DNA of 32,321 nt from Clostridium sp. (lineage in GTDB: Bacteria; Bacillota; Clostridia; Peptostreptococcales; Peptostreptococcaceae). The translations under genes were made by a program, and so were the position numbers. Under the pieces are notes generated by a model. That model searched no databases. It was not told where the DNA came from and saw nothing but the letters and a program-made list of their open reading frames with translations. The DNA is taken from assembly GCA_022782605.1 (NCBI GenBank), contig JALFMW010000159.1, forward strand, positions 1-32,321. Reading direction: 5' to 3'. How positions within the stretch are numbered: position 1 is the first letter of the stretch; each line of letters begins with the position of its first letter. Below are positions 24,532-32,321 of this stretch, piece by piece.

Positions 24532-25461
24532 TTAACCTAAAATAGTGTTTTCTTCAATTTTATTTCCTTTTATATATTCACAAACTGCCACTCTTTTCTT
24601 ATTTGGCATTTGTATTTCTTCTATTAATAAAACTTTATCCTTAGTAGCTACTCTTATACCTTCTTTGTCAACTTTAAGTATTGTTCCACATTCTTTACTA
24701 GTCGTTTCATTTAATACTTTAGTTTTCCAAACTTTCATAGTCTTATCTTCATAAGTTGTATAAGCACTTGGCCAAGGATTAACTCCTCTTACTAAATTGT
24801 GAATCTCTTTTGCAGTTTTATTGAAATCTATACATCCTAAAGCTTTATTCATTATTGGAGCATAAGAAGATTCTTCATCATTTTGAGGAATTCTTGGTGC
24901 ACAATTATTTTTAATTTTATCTATTGTTTCAATTAAAAGTTCTCCACCTTGTTCCATCATTATATCATGAAGTTCACCTGCTGTTATTTCATCACTTAAA
25001 GCAAATTCACTTTGAAGTATTATATCACCAGTATCAAGACCTTCATTCATATACATTGTAGTAACACCTGTTTTTTCTTCACCGTTTATTATTACCCAGT
25101 TTATTGGTGCTGCTCCTCTGTATTTTGGAAGTAGAGATACGTGAACATTTACACATCCAAATTTCGGTATATCAAGTAATGCTTTAGGTAGTATTTGACC
25201 ATAAGCCACAACTATTATTAAATCTGGATTGATTTCTTTTAATGTATTTATAAATTCTTCATCTCTTGCCTTAGCAGGTTGATATACAGGTATATTATGC
25301 TCTAGTGCCAATTCTTTAACTGGTGGCATACCCATTTTTTTACCTCTACCAATAGGCTTATCAGCTTGAGTAACTACTCCTACTATATCTAGTTTTTCAT
25401 CTATTAATTTTTGTAGACATCCTTTTGCAATGTCTGGTGTTCCCATAAATACTATTTTCAT
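24532..25461 (-). CDS. fmt: Methionyl-tRNA formyltransferase
   Basis: Fmt formylates initiator methionyl-tRNA using 10-formyltetrahydrofolate. The 309-residue product has the expected two domains. The N-terminal catalytic domain begins M-K-I-V-F-M-G-T-P-D and has V-A-Y-G-Q-I-L-P, the substrate motif H-V-S-L-L-P-K-Y-R-G-A-A-P-I near 107-120, and G-L-D-T-G-D-I-I-L. A C-terminal OB-like tRNA-binding domain follows. ATG 25461 is chosen because the in-frame GTG at 25470 falls within the GGAGTGAT binding site. It follows def by 14 bases; Def removes the formyl group that Fmt adds. Confidence 0.97.
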   Translation of the reverse strand: MKIVFMGTPDIAKGCLQKLIDEKLDIVGVVTQADKPIGRGKKMGMPPVKELALEHNIPVYQPAKARDEEFINTLKEINPDLIIVVAYGQILPKALLDIPKFGCVNVHVSLLPKYRGAAPINWVIINGEEKTGVTTMYMNEGLDTGDIILQSEFALSDEITAGELHDIMMEQGGELLIETIDKIKNNCAPRIPQNDEESSYAPIMNKALGCIDFNKTAKEIHNLVRGVNPWPSAYTTYEDKTMKVWKTKVLNETTSKECGTILKVDKEGIRVATKDKVLLIEEIQMPNKKRVAVCEYIKGNKIEENTILG

Positions 25462-25475
25462 TTGTATCACTCCTA

Positions 25476-25916
25476 CTATTTTTCTACTTTGTCTACGAAT
25501 AATATTCCGTCTAAGTGATCTATTTCATGACAGAAAGCTCTAGCAAGTAATTCTTCACCTTCTATTTCAAAAGTATTTCCATGTCTATCTTGAGCTCTTA
25601 CTCTTACTACATAAGGTCTTTTAACTTCTCCATCTTCTCCTGGAACACTTAAGCAACCTTCTGCATCTATTTGCTCTCCACTAGTTGCTATTATTTCTGG
25701 ATTTACAAGTTCTAATAATCCTTCACCTACATCTATTACAACTACTCTTTTTAGTATGCTCACTTGTGGTGCTGCAAGACCAACACCATCAGCTTCATAC
25801 ATAGTATCTGCCATATCTTCTAATAATTCTACTAATTTTTCATCAAATTTTGTAACAACCTTTGCTTTTTTTCTAAGCACTGGTTCACCAATTTTAGCTA
25901 TTTGTCTTATTGCCAT
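25476..25916 (-). CDS. def: Peptide deformylase
   Basis: This metal-dependent enzyme removes the formyl group from new polypeptides. The 146-residue protein has all three motifs: G-V-G-L-A-A-P-Q at 44-51, E-G-C-L-S at 86-90 with metal-binding Cys88, and H-E-I-D-H at 130-134. ATG 25916 follows AGGAGGAAAAAATT; the frame is open further upstream into priA, but those codons lack a binding site. The priA end and the def start are about 20 bases apart, consistent with one transcript. Confidence 0.97.
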   Translation of the reverse strand: MAIRQIAKIGEPVLRKKAKVVTKFDEKLVELLEDMADTMYEADGVGLAAPQVSILKRVVVIDVGEGLLELVNPEIIATSGEQIDAEGCLSVPGEDGEVKRPYVVRVRAQDRHGNTFEIEGEELLARAFCHEIDHLDGILFVDKVEK

Positions 25917-25935
25917 AATTTTTTCCTCCTCTATA

Positions 25936-28476
25936 TTAAAGAATATTGTTTGGATTAACATCTATTGAAATGTTTATATCTTTATCAAATACAATTTCTT
26001 TCTTAGTTATACATATATATTTTATTATACCTTTTAATAAATTAATTTCAATATTATCATCTTTAAATAATAATTGATATCTATAATTTTGATTAATTTT
26101 TGAAATAGCACAAGGATTTGGACCTAGTATAAAATCAAAATCTTCAATGCCTCTTTCTTTTAATAAATAAGTAATAGAATTATACATATTATTAGCATTC
26201 TTCTCAACTATTTTTTCACTTTTTCCACTTACTACAACACTAATCATATTATTAAAAGGAGCATAATTAAATATCTTTCTTACTTTTATTTCATCTTCAT
26301 AAAATCCTTCAAAGTCATAGTTTAAAGCTCTTCTAATAACATAATGATCTGTATCATAAGATTGAAGTATTACTTTTCCTTCCTTTTCACTTCTACCAGC
26401 TCTTCCTGATACTTGAGTTATCAACTGGAATGTAGTTTCAAAACTTTTAAAATCTGGAAAATTAAGCATCATATCTGCCGATAAAACTCCTACTAAAGTT
26501 ACATCTTCAAAATCAAGACCTTTACTAAGCATTTGAGTTCCTATTAAAATATTTGCTTCCTTATTTTTAAATTTATTTAAAATACTATCTAGTTCACCTT
26601 TTTTAGATGTGGTATCCTTATCCATACGCAGAACTTTTGCATTTTTAAATAATCTTTTTATTTCTTCTTCAACTTTTTCTGTTCCTATTCCAAAGGGCTT
26701 CACATACTGACTTTCACACTCTGGACAAGTTTTTGGTATATCCTCTTCATAGCCACAATAATGGCAAGTTCCCACATTTTTATGTTTATGATAAGTTAGG
26801 GAAATGTCACAATTTTTACAAGAAAATACATAACCACACTTTCTACAAGAAACAAAATTTCCATATCCTCTTCTATTTAAAAATAATATAACTTGATTAT
26901 TTTTATTTAAGGTATCTTCTATTTCTTTTTGTAATTGATAAGAAAACATACTCTTATTGCCCATATTTAGCTCATTTTTCATATCAACTAATTCTATTTT
27001 CGGAAGAGGCTTTTTATTTGCTCTCTCTTTTATAGTTATTAAATTATACTCACAATTTTTTGCTCTATAGTATTCTTCAATTGATGGTGTTGCAGAACCC
27101 AAAACTAAGGTTATATTTCTCTTTAAGGCCATATACTTTCCTACTTCAATAGCAGAAAACTTAGGATTTTTTTCTGATTTATAGGCACTTTCATGAAACT
27201 CATCTATTATAACAACTCCCAAACTATTAAATGGTGCAAATAAAGCAGATCTAGCACCTATTAAAATTCTTATTTTTCCATTTTTTATAGCTTTAAAAAC
27301 ATCATGTTTTTCACCTTCAGAAAGTTTACTGTGAAATACACCTACTATATCTCCAAATCTATTTTTTAATCTTGATATAGTTTGTGGCGTCAAAGAAATT
27401 TCTGGTACTAAAAATATACTGTCCAAACCTTGCTTTAAAGCATAATCAATAATTTCCATATAAACTTCAGTTTTTCCACTGCCTGTTACACCATGGATCA
27501 TATATGGCTTTTTATTTTCATCAAACATTTCTGAAGTTATTTTATCAATTGCATATTTTTGTTCCTCATTAAGAATAATTTCTTTTTTATTTTCGTCATA
27601 AAATTCTTTAGGACGTCTATAATAATCTTTTATTGTAAAAGTAATTAAATCCTTATCATGCAACGAGATTATGCTTTGCTTTCCAACATTCAATAATTTA
27701 ATTAAGTCATTAATTTCTATTTCTTCATTATGCTTTAAAAATTGAACTATTTCTTTTTGTTTGCCTCCAAGTCTAATTTTATTATGAGACAAATAATCAT
27801 CAATATCTTCTGCATCCATACTTAATGATACATAACAAATCTTTTTTTCATTTTTTTGACTTTTATAATTCCAGTTTATATAAATTAACTCATCTTCTTG
27901 CATTTTTAATAAAAGATTATTCATAGTAGATGAAAGTTTCAAATCATTTGGATTAACTCCATCTTCCAATGCTTTTTCTTTTATTAATTTTTCAACTTTT
28001 ATTTTATTTTTACTATCTAGTATTTTATTTATTACAAATTGTTTATTTTTACTTAAACCACCTATTTTTTTATAAAAATCTTCATCATTAAGATTTTGAA
28101 TTTTTTCAGATAAACTCACTTCCTTAAAACTATCAACTTTAAATCCTTTTGGGTGAAGTAATGATATACAATCCATATATGTACATAAATATCTATTTTT
28201 CATCCATTTAATAAGGTTTATATCTTCTTCTTTAAAAATTGGATGTTCATCTAAAATATCAAATATTTCCTTAAAATTAATATTATCCTCTGCTTCATCT
28301 GTTATGACAAATACATAGGCTTCTATTGGTTTATTGCCTTTTCCAAATGGCACCAAAACTCTATGACCAATCTGCAAATTATCTACAAGAAAATCTGGTA
28401 TTTTATATGTAAATAAGTTATCTGTAAATATACTGTTGTTTTTGACTATAACTTTTGTGTATTTTTCAACCTTCAT
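25936..28476 (-). CDS. priA: Primosomal protein N' (replication restart helicase PriA)
   Basis: PriA recognises stalled forks and reloads the replicative helicase. The 846-residue protein has an N-terminal 3'-DNA-end-binding domain (about 1-105), a winged-helix region and a helicase core. Walker A G-V-T-G-S-G-K-T is at 329-336 and V-P-E-I-S-L-T near 357-363. Eight cysteines of the zinc region form C-R-K-C, C-K-N-C, C-H-Y-C and C-P-E-C pairs, and S-G-R-A-G-R follows. The Walker B motif reads D-E-F-H-E (425-429) where D-E-E-H is usual; the nucleotide sequence confirms TTT for Phe. The two essential acidic residues remain, so activity is likely. It is somewhat longer than Escherichia coli PriA because of the middle region. 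ATG follows AAGGAGC. Confidence 0.97.
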   Translation of the reverse strand: MKVEKYTKVIVKNNSIFTDNLFTYKIPDFLVDNLQIGHRVLVPFGKGNKPIEAYVFVITDEAEDNINFKEIFDILDEHPIFKEEDINLIKWMKNRYLCTYMDCISLLHPKGFKVDSFKEVSLSEKIQNLNDEDFYKKIGGLSKNKQFVINKILDSKNKIKVEKLIKEKALEDGVNPNDLKLSSTMNNLLLKMQEDELIYINWNYKSQKNEKKICYVSLSMDAEDIDDYLSHNKIRLGGKQKEIVQFLKHNEEIEINDLIKLLNVGKQSIISLHDKDLITFTIKDYYRRPKEFYDENKKEIILNEEQKYAIDKITSEMFDENKKPYMIHGVTGSGKTEVYMEIIDYALKQGLDSIFLVPEISLTPQTISRLKNRFGDIVGVFHSKLSEGEKHDVFKAIKNGKIRILIGARSALFAPFNSLGVVIIDEFHESAYKSEKNPKFSAIEVGKYMALKRNITLVLGSATPSIEEYYRAKNCEYNLITIKERANKKPLPKIELVDMKNELNMGNKSMFSYQLQKEIEDTLNKNNQVILFLNRRGYGNFVSCRKCGYVFSCKNCDISLTYHKHKNVGTCHYCGYEEDIPKTCPECESQYVKPFGIGTEKVEEEIKRLFKNAKVLRMDKDTTSKKGELDSILNKFKNKEANILIGTQMLSKGLDFEDVTLVGVLSADMMLNFPDFKSFETTFQLITQVSGRAGRSEKEGKVILQSYDTDHYVIRRALNYDFEGFYEDEIKVRKIFNYAPFNNMISVVVSGKSEKIVEKNANNMYNSITYLLKERGIEDFDFILGPNPCAISKINQNYRYQLLFKDDNIEINLLKGIIKYICITKKEIVFDKDINISIDVNPNNIL

Positions 28477-28495
28477 AGATTGCTCCTTAAAAATA

Positions 28496-28519
28496 TAAGC
28501 ATCTATAAATAGATGCTTA
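28496..28519. terminator. Hairpin across the coaBC stop codon, before priA
   Basis: TAAGCATCTAT (28496-28506) and ATAGATGCTTA (28509-28519) can form an 11-pair stem (nine pairs with a realistic loop). ATATTTTTAA follows on the minus strand and a T-run on the plus. It includes the coaBC stop codon and ends about ten bases before the priA binding site. It may act as a partial terminator or attenuator between coaBC and priA. Confidence 0.65.
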
Positions 28520-29719
28520 CTTTTTTAATAATGATTTTACTTTATCTAAAATAACATTGGCAACTTCATCCTTTTTCATTTGAGGATATTTATTTATGTT
28601 ACCTTCTTTGTCTATTATTTTTACAATATTTGTGTCAGTTCCAAAGCCTGCACCTTCTTCAGTTAAGTCATTTGCTACAATAAAATCAAAGTTTTTCTTT
28701 TGGATTTTACCCTTGGCATTTTCAATAATGTCATTAGTTTCAGCAGCAAATCCTACTAAAATTTTATCTTTTTTTATTTTACCCAATTCATAGGCAATAT
28801 CCTTATTTCGATCTAATTTTATAACTAAATCATCATCATTTTTCTTAATTTTTTTATCACTATAAGTTTTAGGTTTATAATCTGCTACAGCTGCACTTTT
28901 TATTATCACTTGGTTATCATCAAAATTTTCTATAATTGCGTTATACATCTCTTTTGCAGACTCTATTTTTATTAATTTTTTAATATTAGATGGTGGAGCT
29001 ATATTTGTAGGTCCACTTACTAATGTAACTTCTGCACCTCTATTTGCTGCTTGCTTAGCAATTGCATATCCCATTTTGCCAGTTGATCTATTTGTTAAGT
29101 ATCTTACTGGGTCAATACTTTCTACTGTAGGTCCTGCTGTAATCATTATTTTTTGCCCTTGTAAATCTTTTTCTTCATCTGTAAGTAGATTTACAACTTC
29201 ATTAACAATTACTTCTGGTTGTGCAAGTTTACCTTCTCCCACATCACCACAAGCAAGTCTACCACTTTCTGGGTCAACAAAATTATAACCTAATTCCTTT
29301 AATATAGTAATATTTCTTTGAAGAATAGGATTTCTATACATATTAGTATTCATAGCAGGAGCTATAAGTACTTTACCTGTAGTAGCCATAACAGTAGTTG
29401 TCAACATATCATCACATATACCATTTGCTATTTTACCAATAACATTAGCTGTTGCTGGTGCTATTAAAAATACATCTGCTTTTTTAGCTAAAGATATATG
29501 CTCAACATCCCAAGTTTTTGGTTCTTCAAACATATCATTTACAACATAATTTTGACTTAATGATTGAAAAGTTAACGGTGTAACAAATTCTGTTGCATTA
29601 TTAGTCATAATTACATGAACATTTGCATTTAGTTTTTTCAGTCTACTTACTATGTCACAAGCCTTGTATACTGCTATTCCACCACTAACACCAATTACTA
29701 CAGTTTTATTTTTTAACAT
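28517..29719 (-). CDS. coaBC: Bifunctional phosphopantothenoylcysteine decarboxylase/synthase
   Basis: CoaBC joins cysteine to 4'-phosphopantothenate (CoaB) and decarboxylates the product (CoaC) in coenzyme A synthesis. The 400-residue fusion has the FMN-dependent CoaC half (about 1-180). It includes G-V-S-G-G-I-A near 10-16, catalytic His in E-H-I-S, P-A-M-N-T-N-M near 117-123 and the S-G-R-L-A-C-G flap. The CoaB half follows with A-G-P-T-x-E and D-P-V-R-Y-L-T-N-R-S-T-G-K-M-G, then N-D. ATG follows GAGGAGTAAGAA. It lies three bases from the rpoZ stop. The gmk-rpoZ-coaBC-priA order is conserved in Firmicutes. Confidence 0.97.
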   Translation of the reverse strand: MLKNKTVVIGVSGGIAVYKACDIVSRLKKLNANVHVIMTNNATEFVTPLTFQSLSQNYVVNDMFEEPKTWDVEHISLAKKADVFLIAPATANVIGKIANGICDDMLTTTVMATTGKVLIAPAMNTNMYRNPILQRNITILKELGYNFVDPESGRLACGDVGEGKLAQPEVIVNEVVNLLTDEEKDLQGQKIMITAGPTVESIDPVRYLTNRSTGKMGYAIAKQAANRGAEVTLVSGPTNIAPPSNIKKLIKIESAKEMYNAIIENFDDNQVIIKSAAVADYKPKTYSDKKIKKNDDDLVIKLDRNKDIAYELGKIKKDKILVGFAAETNDIIENAKGKIQKKNFDFIVANDLTEEGAGFGTDTNIVKIIDKEGNINKYPQMKKDEVANVILDKVKSLLKK

Positions 29720-29722
29720 TTC

Positions 29723-29983
29723 TTACTCCTCGATTAATTTACTTTGTTCTTCAGCATGTAAAGCTTCTTGCATTTCTATTTCTTCTTCTGTTAATAATCT
29801 GTAAGTTATTTTTCCTTCTGCTATTTCTTCAGTAGCAAGCATTACTGGTCTACCTTTGTTAACTTTGCTATCTACATATGACTCGCTTCCGTCAACTATT
29901 TCTCTAGCTCTTTTAGCTACTGTTCCTACTAAGTAATATCTGTTGTCTATTTTTGCTAATACTTCATTTATTGATGGTTTCAT
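29723..29983 (-). CDS. rpoZ: DNA-directed RNA polymerase subunit omega
   Basis: Omega binds beta' and aids assembly of RNA polymerase. The 86-residue product opens M-K-P-S-I-N-E-V-L-A-K-I-D-N-R-Y with V-A-K-R-A-R-E-I, the conserved omega core, then K-P-V-M-L-A-like R-P-V-M-L-A-T-E-E-I near 45-54. ATG follows AAGGAGGAATTATAAA. It starts one base from the gmk stop, so translation is probably coupled. Confidence 0.96.
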   Translation of the reverse strand: MKPSINEVLAKIDNRYYLVGTVAKRAREIVDGSESYVDSKVNKGRPVMLATEEIAEGKITYRLLTEEEIEMQEALHAEEQSKLIEE

Positions 29984-29984
29984 T

Positions 29985-30611
29985 TTATAATTCCTCCTTA
30001 AACTTTCTTATTATGTCATCTTCATATCTTGCAGATTTATTTTTTTCTGCACTTATGATATTTTCAATTTCTATAGCAGCTTCAACTTCTTTATTAGTTT
30101 CGTTGAAAATAAAATAGTTATAATCTTTAATTTGTTTAATTTCTTCAAAAGCACAGCTTAATCTTTCTTGCATTTGCTCCTCAGTTTCTGTACCTCTAGA
30201 AGATAATCTAGATTGTAATTCATTTAGAGTTGGCGGTAAAACAAAAATTAATATGGCATCTGGATATATTTGTTTTACTTGTCTTGCCCCCTGCATTTCA
30301 ATTTCAAGAACAACATCTTGTCCTTTTTCTAAACACTCCATTACAGGTCCCTTTGGAGTTCCATAGAAATTACTGTATGTTTGAGCGTATTCTAAAAACT
30401 CATTTTTACTTATCATATCGTTAAACTTTTCATGAGTTAAGAAGAAGTAATTAACACCTTCAACTTCACCAGTTCTTGGTTGTCTAGTTGTTGCTGATAC
30501 TGAAAGTTTTAAATCTTCATTTCTTTTCATTAATACTTTACAAATTGTGCCTTTACCTGCACCAGATGGTCCCGATATAACTAATAAAAGACCTTTCTTG
30601 TTTATAACCAT
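29985..30611 (-). CDS. gmk: Guanylate kinase
   Basis: Gmk phosphorylates GMP to GDP with ATP. The 208-residue enzyme has the P-loop G-P-S-G-A-G-K-G-T at 14-22. GMP-binding residues lie in S-x-T-T-R-x-P-R-x-G-E-V-x-G-x-x-Y around 39-56, and E-Y-A...Y-G-T-P follows. ATG is preceded by GGATGAA, a weaker binding site. It begins about 67 bases after yicC. In many Firmicutes the small regulator remA (DUF370) sits between them, but none fits here. A TATAAT on the minus strand at 30644-30649 may give extra transcription. Confidence 0.97.
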   Translation of the reverse strand: MVINKKGLLLVISGPSGAGKGTICKVLMKRNEDLKLSVSATTRQPRTGEVEGVNYFFLTHEKFNDMISKNEFLEYAQTYSNFYGTPKGPVMECLEKGQDVVLEIEMQGARQVKQIYPDAILIFVLPPTLNELQSRLSSRGTETEEQMQERLSCAFEEIKQIKDYNYFIFNETNKEVEAAIEIENIISAEKNKSARYEDDIIRKFKEEL

Positions 30612-30643
30612 TAATATTTCATCCTTTCAACTTATCTATTAAT

Positions 30644-30649
30644 ATTATA
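30644..30649 (-). promoter_or_regulatory. Possible -10 element upstream of gmk
   Basis: There is a perfect TATAAT on the minus strand, 33 bases before the gmk start. No -35 is recognisable at 17 bases (GTATTA), so it could be fortuitous in this AT-rich gap. Confidence 0.25.
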
Positions 30650-30678
30650 CATTTTCAAAGTATTTATAATACTAAATA

Positions 30679-31560
30679 CTATTCAATGTTTTGTATCTGT
30701 TCTCTAATTTTTTCTAACTCACTTTTAACTTCTACTACTAGGTTAGTTATGTTAATATTAGATGATTTTGAACCTGTTGTATTAACTTCTCTATTCATTT
30801 CTTGAATTAAAAAGTCTATTTTTCTTCCTATTGAATCATTTTTTTCAACAGTTTTTCTAAGTTGTTCAATATGACTTCTAAATCTTACAATTTCCTCTGT
30901 TATAGAACTCTTATCTGCAAATATTGCAACTTCTTGTGCCAATCTATTTTCATCTATTATACTTGGATTTTCTAAAATTTCACTTATTCTATTATTTAGC
31001 TTTTCTCTATATTCATCCACAACTGTATTTGAATATTTCTCTATTTCATCTATTAAATTAGCTAATATGTCACATCTTTCTATAGTATCTATAGCAAGTT
31101 TTTCACCTTCTTCTTTTCTCATTTGAGTCAGCTTTTCCATTGACATATCTAAAGCTTCTTTAAGCATACTCCAATATAAATCTTCATCTTCTTCTTTTTC
31201 CTCACATTTTACTATTTCAGGAAATTTGGCAACGTTCATAACACTTATATCGTCTTGTAAATCAAATTTGTCTTTTATTTCTTTTAATATGTTTACATAT
31301 TGAGTTGCTAACTTATCATCGAACTTTAAGTTTACATCTTCTGAACCAATTAAGTCAAGCTTTATATATAAATCTACCCTTCCTCTTTTTACAAAATTTT
31401 TAACATAGTTTCTTATTTTATCTTCTAAGAAAGATATCTTTCTTGGTAAACGTACATTTATATCACAATATTTATGATTTATAGTTTTACATTCAACTAA
31501 AAAATGATAATTATCATTTTTGAATTCACCTCTACCAAATCCTGTCATACTTATAGCCAT
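30679..31560 (-). CDS. yicC: YicC/YloC family endoribonuclease
   Basis: This 293-residue protein begins M-A-I-S-M-T-G-F-G-R-G, the hallmark of YicC/YloC. It has K-T-I-N-H-K-Y-C-D-I-N-V-R-L-P near the start. At the end, E-M-N-R-E-V-N-T-T-G-S-K-S-S and E-K-I-R-E-Q-I-Q-N form the DUF1732 C-terminus. Family members are divalent-cation-dependent endoribonucleases; Escherichia coli YicC affects small-RNA turnover. ATG 31560 follows GGAGGTATAGTAAA, and the frame running further upstream overlaps dapF without a binding site. It is four bases from the dapF stop and is the conserved neighbour of gmk. Confidence 0.95.
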   Translation of the reverse strand: MAISMTGFGRGEFKNDNYHFLVECKTINHKYCDINVRLPRKISFLEDKIRNYVKNFVKRGRVDLYIKLDLIGSEDVNLKFDDKLATQYVNILKEIKDKFDLQDDISVMNVAKFPEIVKCEEKEEDEDLYWSMLKEALDMSMEKLTQMRKEEGEKLAIDTIERCDILANLIDEIEKYSNTVVDEYREKLNNRISEILENPSIIDENRLAQEVAIFADKSSITEEIVRFRSHIEQLRKTVEKNDSIGRKIDFLIQEMNREVNTTGSKSSNINITNLVVEVKSELEKIREQIQNIE

Positions 31561-31564
31561 TTTA

Positions 31565-32321
31565 CTATACCTCCAAATTTCCTTCACATATTTTTTGGGC
31601 TTTTCCACTCATATAAGCTTCATCATTTATCAAACTTATTTTTATACTTCCACCTTCTGAAGTAACATTTACACTTTTATCTACTTTATTTAAAAAATTA
31701 CTAATAATAACTGATGCTGTCATTCCTGTTCCACATCCAAGTGTATAGCCACAGCCTCTTTCCCAAGTTCTTACTAATATATTTTTATTATCTATTATTT
31801 TTACAAAATTTACGTTTGTGTTTTGTGGGAATATTTCATGTTTTTCTATAATTGGACCATATTTATGTATTTCTTCCATGTTTATATCATCTACAAACAC
31901 CACAGTATGAGGAACTCCCATTAACATAGAACTTACAATAAATTCCTTATCTAAAATATGTATTTTTTCATTTATAAATACCTCTTTATCTGTGTCTACC
32001 GGTATATTATTTGATTGAAAACTACCTCTTCCCATGTTAACTGTAATACTCTTTATATCTTTATTATCATTTAAATCTATTTTTATTTTTTTTATACCAT
32101 CAAGAGTATAAACTTCAAATTCATCTTTATTAACTATATTATTGTCATAAACAAATTTGGCAAAACATCTAAGTCCATTTCCACACATGGATGCTCTACT
32201 TCCATCAGAATTATAATAGACCATTTCCACATCTGCCTCATCATTATCTTTAACAACTAACAGACCATCCGCCCCAACTGAAAATCTTCTATGACAAACT
32301 TTTTTTGCTAAATCCCCGTAA
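31565..32321 (-). CDS. dapF: Diaminopimelate epimerase, N-terminus cut by window end
   Basis: DapF converts L,L- to meso-diaminopimelate for lysine and peptidoglycan. About 251 residues are visible; the frame runs open to the window edge (last full codon at 32318-32320), so some 20-25 N-terminal residues are missing. Motifs: R-F-S-V-G-A-D-G-L near the visible start, Y-N-S-D-G-S-R-A-S-M-C-G-N-G with the first catalytic cysteine, and T-W-E-R-G-C-G-Y-T-L-G-C-G-T-G with the second. The more typical G-E-T in that last motif is G-Y-T here. It leads into yicC with a four-base gap, so the two are probably in one transcript. Confidence 0.96.
   Translation of the reverse strand, partial: YGDLAKKVCHRRFSVGADGLLVVKDNDEADVEMVYYNSDGSRASMCGNGLRCFAKFVYDNNIVNKDEFEVYTLDGIKKIKIDLNDNKDIKSITVNMGRGSFQSNNIPVDTDKEVFINEKIHILDKEFIVSSMLMGVPHTVVFVDDINMEEIHKYGPIIEKHEIFPQNTNVNFVKIIDNKNILVRTWERGCGYTLGCGTGMTASVIISNFLNKVDKSVNVTSEGGSIKISLINDEAYMSGKAQKICEGNLEV

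Noticed and set aside
31561..31608. Upstream extension of yicC into dapF
   Set aside because: The family start MAISMTGFGRG lies at 31560 with a strong binding site; the extension overlaps dapF in another frame.
1..32321. Mobile elements, phage genes, tRNA or rRNA genes, riboswitches
   Set aside because: None recognised: no transposase or integrase frames, no tRNA-like cloverleaf with CCA/TTC motifs, no known riboswitch core in the leaders inspected by eye.

Overview
The window is AT-rich and contains a dense run of housekeeping genes, almost all on the minus strand. It looks like chromosome from a spore-forming, low-GC Gram-positive in class Clostridia. The family Peptostreptococcaceae (the Clostridioides/Romboutsia/Paraclostridium neighbourhood) is my best guess. 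The spore-former reading rests on two sporulation genes (ylbJ and a 25-codon spoVM), an NPxTG-type cell-wall sorting signal, AT-rich codon use and Bacillus/Clostridium gene order. The family assignment is inferred from general resemblance, without a database search.

Layout. (1) 1-3.6 kb: the end of a yaaA-like gene on the plus strand converges on plsX. Upstream of plsX are rpmF and its DUF177 partner, with a near-consensus promoter, then ackA. (2) 3.6-6.6 kb: the plus strand carries tmcAL (divergent from ackA) and the sporulation membrane gene ylbJ. (3) 6.6-12.4 kb: a minus-strand operon yloU - yloV(fakA-like) - [terminator] - recG - rsmD - coaD - coiled-coil gene. (4) 12.4-13.2 kb: rpmB (plus) faces yloU, and a tiny spoVM gene lies convergent to rpmB. 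(5) 13.4-15.6 kb: a separately transcribed gene for a secreted 5'-nucleotidase with a 13-residue acidic tandem repeat and a C-terminal NPATG sorting signal. (6) 15.6-23 kb: rsmB - rlmN - prpC - prkC - [terminator] - rsgA - rpe - thiN. (7) 23-32.3 kb: dapF (cut by the window end) - yicC - gmk - rpoZ - coaBC - [hairpin] - priA - def - fmt - DUF116 - YugP-type protease - terminator.

The genes correspond to two Bacillus subtilis blocks joined together: ylbH-ylbN-rpmF, and yloC-gmk-rpoZ-coaBC-priA-def-fmt-rsmB-rlmN-prpC-prkC-rsgA-rpe-thiN-spoVM-rpmB-yloU-yloV-recG. They supply translation and ribosome maturation (RsmB, RlmN, RsmD, RsgA, L28, L32, Def, Fmt, TmcAL), coenzyme A synthesis (CoaBC, CoaD), phospholipid precursor entry (PlsX, FakA-like), replication restart (PriA, RecG), envelope signalling (PrkC/PrpC) and sporulation (YlbJ, SpoVM).

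Points deserving a second look: the unlisted-size spoVM; the surface nucleotidase with its coding minisatellite, placed between thiN and spoVM; plsX as a stand-alone unit with its own promoter and a possible operator, lacking fapR and fab neighbours; the absence of remA between yicC and gmk; a hairpin over the coaBC stop codon just before priA; and palindromes in the ackA/tmcAL divergent region. I found no insertion sequence, prophage, CRISPR array, tRNA, rRNA or clear riboswitch. Nothing here supports a wholly new multi-gene system.
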